DNA of 31,936 nt from positions 1 to 31,936 of the IMG/VR virus record IMGVR_UViG_3300027668_000057. One strand, written 5' to 3'. Position numbers and translations under genes: made by a program. Source of the stretch: a virus. Positions within the stretch are counted from its first letter, which is position 1, and each line of letters starts with the position of its first letter. Positions 1-7,135 of the stretch are shown piece by piece. The notes beneath the pieces are model-generated. The model was given only the letters and a program-made list of their open reading frames with translations. It did not search any database and was not told where the DNA came from.

Positions 1-294
1 ATTCGTGGGGCAATCCTCCATAACAATTTAGTTACTGATAAGAAGCTTAGCAGAAAAATAGAGAAGATAACCAGTGGTGACAAGGTTAAGTTTACATACT
101 TAGTCAAGCCAAATCCTATCAAGGAGAATGTTATTGCCTTTATTGATTACATGCCAAAGCAATTCAATCTAGATAAGTATGTGGATTATAATATGCAGTT
201 TGAAAAGACATTCTTAGGTGCCATTGAACCTGTACTAGATGCGGTTGGATGGAAGAGTGAAAGAAGTATTACACTTGAATCATTTTTCAGTTAA
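1..294 (+). CDS. 43: DNA polymerase gp43, C-terminal 97 residues (partial)
   Basis: The frame is open from base 1 to TAA at 292-294, so the gene begins before the window. The translated tail resembles the thumb and C-terminus of T4/RB69-family B DNA polymerases: a stretch with ENVIAFIDYMPKQF, then LDKYVDYNMQFEKTFLGAIEPVLDA, which matches the family pattern of a D-K-Y-I-D-x-x-x-Q-F-E-K helix. The last residues (SITLESFFS) look like the hydrophobic C-terminal peptide that docks family B phage polymerases on the gp45 sliding clamp. The role is replicative synthesis of the phage genome. Promoter 298-325 starts just after the stop. Confidence 0.88.
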   Translation: MRGAILHNNLVTDKKLSRKIEKITSGDKVKFTYLVKPNPIKENVIAFIDYMPKQFNLDKYVDYNMQFEKTFLGAIEPVLDAVGWKSERSITLESFFS

Positions 295-297
295 GTA

Positions 298-325
298 TGT
301 ACTTTTGCAAAAAGCGTGTTATAAT
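298..325 (+). promoter_or_regulatory. TGTACT-N16-TATAAT promoter upstream of 359
   Basis: -35-like TGTACT at 298-303 and -10 TATAAT at 320-325 with a TGT extension, spacing 16. It follows gp43 directly and should drive the coupled string 359-3032. It is one of eleven close copies of this promoter type in the window. Confidence 0.7.
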
Positions 326-358
326 AGTAGTATAAATTAATAGAAGGAAGTATATATT

Positions 359-700
359 ATGAAACTATATGTCAATAAAGATAAAACTAAGTTCGCTGCC
401 AATCAAACAGATGCCAAGAAGCAGTTTGGTATAGTTGAACCTTATGAAGTACCTACTGACAAGCCTGGACTTATAGCCTTTCTTAATAACTACGAAGGCC
501 CACCGGCTGCAGCTGTTGATCAGCAACCAGCGGATAGGAATGAATATCCCACCAGCAGCGTTACTCATCCACCTAGAGATACTTTGGTAGGAAGATGTAG
601 CATGGTAGAGTTAAAAGAGTTGTCCACTACACTTAATGTTTTAATAAATAAAACGTGGAATAGTATGGACCAACTAAATCCAGAGGCACTAATCAAATGA
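359..700 (+). CDS. Hypothetical protein, 113 aa
   Basis: First gene after the promoter at 298-325; AGAAGGAAG at 342-350 supplies a Shine-Dalgarno sequence before ATG 359. The protein is soluble, lacks a signal peptide or membrane segment, and has a Pro/Ala-rich linker near residues 47-72 between two more ordered halves. The C-terminal part (VELKELSTTLNVLINKTW) looks like a short helical domain. I do not recognise the family. The stop overlaps the next start (ATGATGA), so translation is probably coupled to the small membrane peptide that follows. No function is assigned. Confidence 0.7.
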   Translation: MKLYVNKDKTKFAANQTDAKKQFGIVEPYEVPTDKPGLIAFLNNYEGPPAAAVDQQPADRNEYPTSSVTHPPRDTLVGRCSMVELKELSTTLNVLINKTWNSMDQLNPEALIK

Positions 701-804
701 TGAAATTAGTAGAGTTTTTATACGGTGCAGGTTATATAGCTTGCATTGCAATCGCAGTATATGTTACACTTGTAATTATAGAAAGCGCAATCGGAGTAAG
801 ATAA
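697..804 (+). CDS. Small single-pass membrane peptide, 35 aa
   Basis: ATG at 697 (or 700) overlaps the previous stop, and the stop TAA at 802-804 overlaps ATG 804 of the next gene, giving tight coupling on both sides. The peptide is MMKLVEFLYGAGY followed by one hydrophobic helix (IACIAIAVYVTLVIIES). No family is recognised. Peptides like this are common in T4-like genomes and may act on the host membrane, but that is inference. Confidence 0.6.
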   Translation: MMKLVEFLYGAGYIACIAIAVYVTLVIIESAIGVR

Positions 805-1403
805 TGAGTAAAAATTGGGTAGAAGATATTGCAGCAATGCATAACAAATATGGTGTACATGAATGGACCGCTACCGCAAGTCCATATGATTTAAAAAAGT
901 TTATAGATTTTCGCTTAGATTTTATCGAAGAAGAATTCGAAGAAACTCAGAAAGCACACTTTGAAGAAGATGCTGAAGAAATTGTAGATGGTCTTATTGA
1001 TCTTTGTGTTGTAGCTATTGGTACATTAGATGCATTAGGTGTAGATCCATATAAAGCATGGGATAATGTCTTGGCTGCGAATATGGCAAAGGAAGTCGGC
1101 ATTAAACCTGAACGTCCAAATCCATTAGGCCTTCCAGATCTTATTAAACCTTCTGATTGGAAAGCTCCATCACATCAGGGTAATCATGGTATTATTGCAA
1201 ATAGTTTTTCTGATAAAATTAAAGATCGTATGGAAGTAGCAAACAAAGCAAGGACTGATATTCTAGCTGATAACCCTGATATTAATTCTAGCTGGACTCC
1301 TGATGCTATTACCTATGATGAGAAAGTTAGTATTGACTTAGTTGACTTTACGGCAGATTCTGAGTATATTAAAATGATGGGAGATATGAATGCCAATAGC
1401 TAA
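804..1403 (+). CDS. MazG-like nucleotide pyrophosphohydrolase, 199 aa
   Basis: All-alpha NTP pyrophosphatase superfamily. The metal-binding signature is visible as an acidic helix EEEFEET at residues 42-48 followed by AEEIVDGLIDL with E59 and D62 (the EExxE...ExxD pattern). It ends with the usual AxDNVLAANMAKE helix near residues 85-100. Such enzymes hydrolyse (d)NTPs or alarmones to NMPs and pyrophosphate; in phages they are proposed to clean the nucleotide pool or affect ppGpp. The C-terminal 90 residues form an extra region I cannot assign. ATG 804 overlaps the previous stop (TAATG), which favours it over upstream in-frame starts. A second MazG-like gene lies at 10847. Confidence 0.75.
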   Translation: MSKNWVEDIAAMHNKYGVHEWTATASPYDLKKFIDFRLDFIEEEFEETQKAHFEEDAEEIVDGLIDLCVVAIGTLDALGVDPYKAWDNVLAANMAKEVGIKPERPNPLGLPDLIKPSDWKAPSHQGNHGIIANSFSDKIKDRMEVANKARTDILADNPDINSSWTPDAITYDEKVSIDLVDFTADSEYIKMMGDMNANS

Positions 1404-1536
1404 AAGTAAAATAACCTATGACCTATGGTTACAAATGTACAAGGGTGTTGATATACACACAATCACTTTAAAAGAACACACTAAATGGTGTATTCAATTT
1501 GCTGCATGGAAAAACGGTAACATAGAAAAAGTATGA
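1390..1536 (+). CDS. Small hypothetical protein, 48 aa
   Basis: ATG at 1390 lies inside the 3' end of the MazG-like gene (14-base overlap), and its TGA (1534-1536) overlaps the next ATG at 1533. The product, starting MPIAKSKITYDLW, has two Trp-containing helices (YDLWLQMYKG and TKWCIQFAAWKNG) and no membrane segment. No family is recognised. Support comes from its place in an unbroken chain of coupled genes. Confidence 0.55.
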   Translation: MPIAKSKITYDLWLQMYKGVDIHTITLKEHTKWCIQFAAWKNGNIEKV

Positions 1537-1712
1537 AACATTTAACCCGTCGTTGGGGAAGTTTAACCGATCTGAAAAGGTATTTAGAAACTAAAACTAA
1601 AGAAAAGGTAATGAGCTTCAACGGTATTGAACTTGTTACTAATAAAGGTAGTTATAGTATTTCAGTGACATACGGCACAATGGAAAATGAATTAATTTTT
1701 AAGAAAAAATGA
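1533..1712 (+). CDS. Small hypothetical protein, 59 aa
   Basis: Starts with ATGA overlap at 1533 and ends with TGA 1710-1712 overlapping ATG 1709 of the primase-like gene. The product begins MKHLTRRWGSLTDLKRYLE and continues with beta-strand-like segments (NGIELVTNKGSYSISVTYG). No family is recognised. Position in the coupled chain is the main evidence. Confidence 0.55.
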   Translation: MKHLTRRWGSLTDLKRYLETKTKEKVMSFNGIELVTNKGSYSISVTYGTMENELIFKKK

Positions 1713-2632
1713 AAGCACTTACATTATTTAAATCAGTATTTGATAACAAAACTCATAAGCGTGTCGACTTTAAAGACGATGCTTCTTTTGAGAAGTTATT
1801 CATTGACTTATCGGCTTTACCTCGTAAAGATAAAAAGTCAGCTTCTTTAATATCACCAGCAGTTTATGAACCTGATACAACTCGTTCTAATGCTAGTGTG
1901 ATATGTTGGGCAGGTTGGTGTGCAGTAGATGTAGATGAACACATATTTGATGGAGATCTTGAGAAAGAATTGCTTGACAACTACGGTCAATGGAATCACA
2001 TCGTATATTCTACTGCTTCATCCACTAAAGAGCATCCTAAGTTTAGGATAGTATTCCCATTAAGTGAAGATGTTCCTAAGGACAAGATCAAGCACTTCTG
2101 GTTTGCTCTTAATAAAGAGTTAGGTGACATTGGTGATCCTCAAACAAAAGATCTAAGTCGTATGTATTATATCCCTGGCCAATACGCAGGTGCATATAAT
2201 TTTATATTCAAGAACTTCTCTGGTATGATCATGAATCCATATGATATTATGGCAAAGCATGATTATGTACAGAGAGCTGGTGGTTTATTAGACCATCTCC
2301 CACCTGAAATTCGTCGTCAATTGCTTGCTCACCGCAAGAATGAAATGACAAACAATAGTATAACATGGAGCAATTATAGAGATTGCCCATTCGTTAATCA
2401 AAAATTAGTTAAAGAGTATAACCAAATCTCTGAGACTGGTTGGTATACAAAGATGTATGCCATTATGGTTTCAATTGCAGGAAGTGCTGTCAGACAGAAG
2501 TACAATATAACTGCTCAAGAAATCACTACATTGTGTAAGGAGATAGATTATGAAAACGGAAACTGGTATAAATCAAGACCATTTGACAAAGAGGCCGATC
2601 GTGCCATTGAATTCGTATACGGAAACGTTTAA
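1709..2632 (+). CDS. Archaeo-eukaryotic-type primase / primase-polymerase-like protein, 307 aa
   Basis: The order of motifs fits the AEP (PrimPol/RepB-like) superfamily found in phages and plasmids: WCAVDVDE with the metal-binding pair D74 and D76, then YSTASSTKEHPKFRIVF at residues 100-116 (His and basic residues expected to contact nucleotide), then DLSRMYYIPG at 148-157. The C-terminal third is helical and may correspond to a PriCT-like domain. The role would be RNA/DNA primer synthesis, or priming during repair. T4 itself uses a TOPRIM primase (gp61), and none is visible here, although it could lie outside the window. The gene is coupled to 1533 upstream, and its last 83 bases are overlapped by the gene at 2550. 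Confidence 0.68.
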   Translation: MKALTLFKSVFDNKTHKRVDFKDDASFEKLFIDLSALPRKDKKSASLISPAVYEPDTTRSNASVICWAGWCAVDVDEHIFDGDLEKELLDNYGQWNHIVYSTASSTKEHPKFRIVFPLSEDVPKDKIKHFWFALNKELGDIGDPQTKDLSRMYYIPGQYAGAYNFIFKNFSGMIMNPYDIMAKHDYVQRAGGLLDHLPPEIRRQLLAHRKNEMTNNSITWSNYRDCPFVNQKLVKEYNQISETGWYTKMYAIMVSIAGSAVRQKYNITAQEITTLCKEIDYENGNWYKSRPFDKEADRAIEFVYGNV

Positions 2633-3032
2633 CCAAACAGACATAGATCCTAAACGTTTATACGAAAGGGCCAAGCCTGAATCTGAAAAGATAACTTGGA
2701 ATCCAAATATGAGATCTAAAGAAAAGATCTTAGAAGATTGTTTGATGGGGCAATGTGCAGAACTATATCTAATAGATAAGTGCGGATACACAGATAATCC
2801 TAATGGATTTATGGATGTGTTTGATCTTGAAGGTCGTGAGATTGAAGTCAAAACTACACGTAACCCGTATAATGTGAAGTATATGTTGGGTGATCTATTA
2901 GTCCGTAAGGTCGAATTTGGTCATGATGTTGCTGATACAGTTTTAGCATATCATTACCAAGAGAAGACCGGCGATTATATATTCTTAAATGAATATAATT
3001 TTAATGGTACAGAGTATGTACAAACACAATAA
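2550..3032 (+). CDS. PD-(D/E)XK nuclease-like protein, 160 aa, nested start inside the primase gene
   Basis: A strong ribosome binding site AAGGAG at 2537-2542 precedes ATG 2550, which supports this start despite an 83-base overlap with the primase frame. The nuclease-like core is E71 in GQCAELYLIDK, then MDVFDLEGREIEVKTT with D92, E99 and K101: a strand-turn-strand (D/E)xK motif. It resembles restriction-endonuclease-fold phage proteins rather than a specific named enzyme. It may process DNA together with the primase, but this is inferred from the overlap only. The final codons (EYVQTQ) are encoded by the next promoter (3017-3045). Confidence 0.6.
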   Translation: MKTETGINQDHLTKRPIVPLNSYTETFNQTDIDPKRLYERAKPESEKITWNPNMRSKEKILEDCLMGQCAELYLIDKCGYTDNPNGFMDVFDLEGREIEVKTTRNPYNVKYMLGDLLVRKVEFGHDVADTVLAYHYQEKTGDYIFLNEYNFNGTEYVQTQ

Positions 3033-3045
3033 ACTATGTTATAAT
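3017..3045 (+). promoter_or_regulatory. TGTACA-N17-TATAAT promoter upstream of 3068
   Basis: TGTACA 3017-3022, TATAAT 3040-3045, extension TGT, spacing 17. The -35 element is inside the last codons of the previous gene. It should drive the modification genes 3068-5119. Confidence 0.75.
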
Positions 3046-3067
3046 ATACCTTTCAATGGAGAAATAA

Positions 3068-3409
3068 ATGCAAAAAGAATCAATACTAATCCTGCAAGAA
3101 TGTGCAGAACTTCAAGCTAAAAAGTCAGAAGACTATCAAAACCCTAACTCGCAAGTAAAACAAGCAATGCATTACCGACGTGGTGTCAATTCTATACATG
3201 ATACTATGCACGGCAAAATGTTGCGTGCTCAGTCTTTACTTGAATCGGGTCAAGCCAATAACTTTGAGTCACTTGAAGACACGTATAAAGATCTTATTAA
3301 TTATGCATCTTTTGCTGTCTCATATATTCGTGGCAAAATGGAAGGCCAAGATCCTACACTCGATTATTTAAATAATCCTATTACTAAGAGATCAGACAAT
3401 GTTGATTAA
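3068..3409 (+). CDS. NMAD1/DUF1599-like (nucleotide-modification-associated) protein, 113 aa
   Basis: The helical sequence, with KKSEDYQNPNSQVKQA near residues 18-33, IHDTMHGKMLRAQSLLE near 43-59 and LEDTYKDLINYASFAVSYIRGKM near 69-91, resembles the DUF1599 family named nucleotide modification associated domain 1. That family tends to occur beside thymidylate synthase/hydroxymethylase homologues in phages, and the very next gene here is one. The mechanism is unknown in the family; a role in handling modified nucleotides is inferred from context. GGAGAAATA at 3058-3066 supplies the ribosome binding site. The assignment is from memory of the family pattern. Confidence 0.5.
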   Translation: MQKESILILQECAELQAKKSEDYQNPNSQVKQAMHYRRGVNSIHDTMHGKMLRAQSLLESGQANNFESLEDTYKDLINYASFAVSYIRGKMEGQDPTLDYLNNPITKRSDNVD

Positions 3410-4103
3410 ACCTTATAGGGTGCAAGATGTTCGTGATTACTTTGTCGCGGCCAAGCAGCACCAAATGAATATGACCACCGATAAGACCGGTGTTAAATGC
3501 ATTGAACTTATCGGTGCAAGCTTTGAAGCAAATGAACCGGCAATCTTCGGTGAACCTAACTTAGAATATATCAATCGTGAAATCGAATGGTATAAATCGC
3601 AATCACTTAATGTTAATGATATATACGGCAGTGAACGTAAACCACCTGAAGCATGGAACTACGCATCATCTCCTGAAGGCTTTATTAATTCTAACTATGG
3701 CTATTTAATATGGTCTAAAGAGAATGGTGATCAATATAATAATGCCTTAGCAGAATTAATGAGTAATGAAAATAGCCGTCGTGCTGAAATGATTTACACT
3801 CGTCCAAGTATATGGGAAGAATATGACTACCTCGGTATGTCTGACTTTATATGTACTAATACCGTATCTTATTATATCCGTGATGATAAATTAGAATGCT
3901 GTGTGCAGATGAGATCTAATGATGTTGTGTATGGTTATAAGAATGATTATGCATGGCAACAATATGTTCTTAACGAATTAGCAAATGATCTCGGTATTGA
4001 ACCTGGCAAAATGATTTGGCAAGTACAAAATTTACATGTCTATGAAAAACATTTTGATTTGGTTCAACCAACTAGAGTATTACCAGTAAAAGTGGCAGCT
4101 TAA
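3399..4103 (+). CDS. Thymidylate synthase / dCMP hydroxymethylase family protein, 234 aa
   Basis: The catalytic half of the thyA-like fold is clear: C152 in DFICTNTVSYYIRDD aligns with the PCH nucleophile segment, and CVQMRSNDVVYGYKND (residues 168-183) aligns with the phosphate-binding Arg and RSxDxxxG segment (R172, D175, G179). In an ungapped alignment the Asn that reads dUMP in thymidylate synthases is Asp183, as in T4 dCMP hydroxymethylase gp42. The product may therefore make 5-hydroxymethyl-dCMP or another 5-substituted pyrimidine nucleotide rather than dTMP. At 234 residues it is slightly shorter than T4 gp42 (246). It overlaps the NMAD1-like gene by 11 bases and shares one base with 4103. 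Confidence 0.75.
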   Translation: MLIKPYRVQDVRDYFVAAKQHQMNMTTDKTGVKCIELIGASFEANEPAIFGEPNLEYINREIEWYKSQSLNVNDIYGSERKPPEAWNYASSPEGFINSNYGYLIWSKENGDQYNNALAELMSNENSRRAEMIYTRPSIWEEYDYLGMSDFICTNTVSYYIRDDKLECCVQMRSNDVVYGYKNDYAWQQYVLNELANDLGIEPGKMIWQVQNLHVYEKHFDLVQPTRVLPVKVAA

Positions 4104-5119
4104 TGTGGCTTAACGAAGAAGCACTAGATGTGCTAGTAAACTATTACTACCCTAAGGCAGGTTGGTTACAAGACAACGTGAATTGGGGACCATTAGATTA
4201 CGAGGGTCCTGAAGCGAATAAGCTTATCAATGATCCTCTCTTACAGAAGATAGACATCTATGATTGTAAGACACGGAATGCAGCTGGCTTTTCTAATGTC
4301 TTGCAAGACTTAAAGTTTGGTTCTAATACTCCAAAATGGAGATGGCAGAATGAATCTCGTAGATCTATTAATAGTGAAAATGATAAGATCACTTGGGGTT
4401 TGTCTACGTGGTTCTTTGTTATGATGTGCCATCGTATTACAGGAAGTGGTGCATCATTTGAGAATGACCATGGATATCGTAATAACATTATTCAGCATTG
4501 GGGTACACGGTTTAACAGTATAGAAGAGATGTGTGAAGACTTAGTAAAGCAGAAACAGAAAGGTCCGATCTTTACTTCTATTGGTAACCAACCACCAGCT
4601 CCTAAAAAGGGTGTAACTAATGTAGACTTTATGACAAAGGAACTACCGAAGTTAATGTTTGAATTCACTGATTGGTTATTGTATGACTCTAAAGAAAAGA
4701 AAGGTCATAAAGATATTGTAGACTTTTTAAATAAACATAATGCAAAGATGGGGCACAGAAAGTTTAACTTCCAATATGCTGCATTCTCTATGGATTGCTC
4801 AGATTATTTTCCAGAGTCTGTAGATGTAGATTCACATACCTATTTAGGTAATAACGCAGTCCGTTGTATGAAGAAGTTATCTACAGGATATAAGCCAGAT
4901 GAGTTCATGGATCTATTAAGAGAACGCACAGGTGGTAAACCTAAGGATCTTGAAGATGTGATGTGTGACTTTGTGAGGTTTGGTCAGAATTATGTGCCAA
5001 GAGGTAACGGTACATTTGACCACATTACATCTACTATAACTAATAACAGCGGTTGGGTATCTGGCTGGGAACAGAGACAGGGCACACCACCAGAAAAAAG
5101 TAATATATTACCAATATAG
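4103..5119 (+). CDS. ADDT / aGPT-pyrophosphorylase-like DNA-base hypermodification protein, 338 aa
   Basis: Conserved-looking segments include WFFVMMCHRITGSGASFENDHGY near residues 103-125, GPIFTSIGNQPPAPKKGV near 154-171, and FNFQYAAFSMDCSDYFPESV followed by STHTYLG-type residues near 222-248. This pattern resembles the phage family described as alpha-glutamyl/putrescinyl-thymine pyrophosphorylases or amino acid:DNA transferases, which use a DNA-glycosylase-like fold to attach an amino group donor to an activated hydroxymethyl pyrimidine in DNA. It sits directly after the hydroxymethylase-like gene and before the PLP-like gene, the usual company for the family. No 5-hmdU DNA kinase is visible nearby. 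Identification is by eye. Confidence 0.5.
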   Translation: MWLNEEALDVLVNYYYPKAGWLQDNVNWGPLDYEGPEANKLINDPLLQKIDIYDCKTRNAAGFSNVLQDLKFGSNTPKWRWQNESRRSINSENDKITWGLSTWFFVMMCHRITGSGASFENDHGYRNNIIQHWGTRFNSIEEMCEDLVKQKQKGPIFTSIGNQPPAPKKGVTNVDFMTKELPKLMFEFTDWLLYDSKEKKGHKDIVDFLNKHNAKMGHRKFNFQYAAFSMDCSDYFPESVDVDSHTYLGNNAVRCMKKLSTGYKPDEFMDLLRERTGGKPKDLEDVMCDFVRFGQNYVPRGNGTFDHITSTITNNSGWVSGWEQRQGTPPEKSNILPI

Positions 5120-5120
5120 T

Positions 5121-5149
5121 TGTACAATCTAGGTAAACTATGTTATAAT
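5121..5149 (+). promoter_or_regulatory. TGTACA-N17-TATAAT promoter upstream of 5179
   Basis: TGTACA 5121-5126, TATAAT 5144-5149, extension TGT, spacing 17, immediately after the stop of 4103-5119. It should drive the PLP-like and SGNH-like genes. Confidence 0.75.
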
Positions 5150-5178
5150 ATAAGCATGGAAAGAAAAAAAGGAAAACA

Positions 5179-6054
5179 ATGCCACACAATAACCACGTAG
5201 AAGACGGATTCAACGTCGATGTTGGAATGATGCAACCAGATGAAGCTAAGAATTATTACTTAGATCTTGCAGGTGATTGGGAAGATCCTAATCCTGAACC
5301 ACGCATTGTTATGCATGAAGGTATAAGAGTTGTAAGAGATGATGACTTAGTTGGATCAAAGGTCCGCGGTGGTGATTGTTTAATGTCAAGTATCAAAGAA
5401 GATATTATTGTGTATGTCCAACCAAGAACTGGTTTGGCTGGTGTAAGTATATTAGATGTTGCAAAAAGACACAATAAAAGTGTGCGTTTGTTTATGCCCT
5501 CATCTAAAAGAATTTCATCTCATCAAGCATGTTGTATAGAGCAAGGAGCAGAAGCATCCTTCCATAGAATTGCAGCCATGCCTAACCTAAACCTAATTGC
5601 TAAGAAGTGGGCTGATGAGAATCCAAATGCATTCTTTATTCCCTTAGGACTTAAACACAAATTAGTTACAGCAGGAATGGTAAAGGTTGCCAGTAAGATT
5701 AAAGAACCTGATGTTGTCTATGTTGCTACATCAACCGGTGTATTGACACGTTCATTACAGATAGCTTGGCCTAATGCAGAGTTTGTATCTGTAGCAGTAA
5801 GTAGAAATATGAAAGCAGGTGAATTAGGTAGGGCGCAGGTTATATCTGAGGCACGTGCATTTACTGCGCCAGAGAAGCCAGAGAACCTACCTCCATTTCC
5901 AAACATTGCTACATATGATGGTAAGGTATGGAAATTTATTCCAAAACATTCTGATAAAGATATACTATTTTGGAACGTAGGTAAAGAACCTGCATTGACA
6001 GATGAAACACTATATGAAACAGATAGCTATAGGGAATGGGATAAGAACTTATGA
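5179..6054 (+). CDS. Fold-type II PLP-dependent enzyme-like protein, 291 aa
   Basis: Starts at ATG 5179 after GGAAAAC. The segment VVRDDDLVGSKVRGGD (residues 51-66) resembles the ED-L-x-GG-x-K-x-R lead-in of ACC-deaminase/tryptophan-synthase-beta-like enzymes, with K61 as the candidate pyridoxal-phosphate lysine. VYVATSTGVLTRSLQIAWPNAEFVSVAV near 190-217 resembles the phosphate-binding Gly/Ser loop followed by a Rossmann-like strand. Related phage proteins occur in thymidine/pyrimidine hypermodification operons, where the PLP enzyme decarboxylates or rearranges an amino acid attached to the base. The product on phage DNA cannot be predicted. It overlaps the next gene by four bases (ATGA). Confidence 0.55.
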   Translation: MPHNNHVEDGFNVDVGMMQPDEAKNYYLDLAGDWEDPNPEPRIVMHEGIRVVRDDDLVGSKVRGGDCLMSSIKEDIIVYVQPRTGLAGVSILDVAKRHNKSVRLFMPSSKRISSHQACCIEQGAEASFHRIAAMPNLNLIAKKWADENPNAFFIPLGLKHKLVTAGMVKVASKIKEPDVVYVATSTGVLTRSLQIAWPNAEFVSVAVSRNMKAGELGRAQVISEARAFTAPEKPENLPPFPNIATYDGKVWKFIPKHSDKDILFWNVGKEPALTDETLYETDSYREWDKNL

Positions 6055-6983
6055 TAACAGGAACATTTAATAAAATACCACGTAAGAAGAATAGCCATGG
6101 ATATGGTTGGGCACGTACGTGGGCAGAGAATTTAAACGTTGGTATCAATCATGATGCTGACCCAGTTGAGATACTATACTTAGATCATGGAGTAAACTTC
6201 GGTGGATCTATTAATCTATTCGGTGGATTTGATGATAAGCTTAAGCAGAGGGTGGATAACTTTTTACTAGCTGACAAAGTTTATTCACTAGACATTGATA
6301 TGCCTGAGTATGGAAATATGTTAGCCAAGAGAAAAGATTGCCCAGATAAAGACTGGTGCGCTCGTGTCCAAGACAAATGCGACGGAGCTCAAACAATGTT
6401 ATCCACTGATCTTGATACAGATTGGTTAACCATCGGTGATTCCCATACGGCCGCGTTCGCCCCTGAGGGGAGCATGGTTATTAAAACCAATGGGCTTACT
6501 CTTAACGGCATGATCAAGAGCAATTTCCAATACGTACGTGATCATATGGCTAAGTGTAACAACCTACAAGGTATCACATTAGTCTTTGGTAATATAGATC
6601 TTAGACATCATATATGTAGATTAGGTATTGACTACAGAGATATGTGGATAGAATTTAAAAGGTTTGGTGATAGTTTGCCAATACCAGTTGAGTATGCAGT
6701 GCCATGGCCCATAGAGTTTGAAGGTAGGAAATTACCTAAGACAGGTTACTATAAAGGTCAACCATTTTGGGGTTCATATTATGATAGATCACAAGCCCTA
6801 GCAGGTATCATTGAGACAATGGATATGATCAGCATGAATAAGATTATGTATCCTAATGAATGGCTAATGATGAATCCAGAAGTATATGCTAAAGAAAAGA
6901 TGGAAGGAACATCAAGTGTTCACATCTCACCAGAATGTTATCGAAGAAAAGAATTTGATCAAGGGTATGTACTTCCCATCTAA
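6051..6983 (+). CDS. SGNH-hydrolase-like protein of the modification island, 310 aa
   Basis: SGNH/GDSL landmarks are visible: block I as TIGDSHTAAFAP with S131, block III as VFGNIDLRHH with N181, and a C-terminal SSVHISPE that could supply the catalytic His. The N-terminal 90 residues (SHGYGWARTWAENLN, YLDHGVNFGGSINLFGGF) form a conserved-looking extra domain. SGNH proteins act as esterases or acyltransferases; beside a PLP-like and an ADDT-like gene it could acylate or deacylate a base adduct or its precursor, which is inference. The start overlaps the upstream stop, and the 3' end runs into the promoter at 6968-6995. Confidence 0.55.
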   Translation: MITGTFNKIPRKKNSHGYGWARTWAENLNVGINHDADPVEILYLDHGVNFGGSINLFGGFDDKLKQRVDNFLLADKVYSLDIDMPEYGNMLAKRKDCPDKDWCARVQDKCDGAQTMLSTDLDTDWLTIGDSHTAAFAPEGSMVIKTNGLTLNGMIKSNFQYVRDHMAKCNNLQGITLVFGNIDLRHHICRLGIDYRDMWIEFKRFGDSLPIPVEYAVPWPIEFEGRKLPKTGYYKGQPFWGSYYDRSQALAGIIETMDMISMNKIMYPNEWLMMNPEVYAKEKMEGTSSVHISPECYRRKEFDQGYVLPI

Positions 6984-6995
6984 ATGTGATATAAT
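6968..6995 (+). promoter_or_regulatory. TGTACT-N16-TATAAT promoter upstream of 7025
   Basis: TGTACT 6968-6973 inside the last codons of the SGNH-like gene, TATAAT 6990-6995 with TGA extension, spacing 16. It heads the recombination/replication operon 7025-11119. Confidence 0.7.
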
Positions 6996-7024
6996 AGATA
7001 CATAAATTGATAAGGAGAAGATAT

Positions 7025-7114
7025 ATGGGTTATGAATACTCACAATATATTTTTTGGATAGCAGCTATAGTTATTTTAACTATTTTGCTTGAAAAATTCT
7101 TTGACGATAATTAA
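7025..7114 (+). CDS. Small single-pass membrane peptide, 29 aa
   Basis: ATG 7025 follows a strong AAGGAG (7012-7017). The peptide MGYEYSQY then one helix (IFWIAAIVILTILLE) and an acidic KFFDDN tail is a minimal membrane protein with negative C-terminus. No family is recognised. The good ribosome binding site and the position as first gene of the uvsX operon are the evidence. Confidence 0.6.
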   Translation: MGYEYSQYIFWIAAIVILTILLEKFFDDN

Positions 7115-7135
7115 ATTAATAATGAAGGAGTACAA

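Noticed and set aside
4258-4488. Minus-strand open frame of 76 codons
   Set aside because: Opposite the ADDT-like gene; no supporting signal and no minus-strand genes elsewhere in the window.
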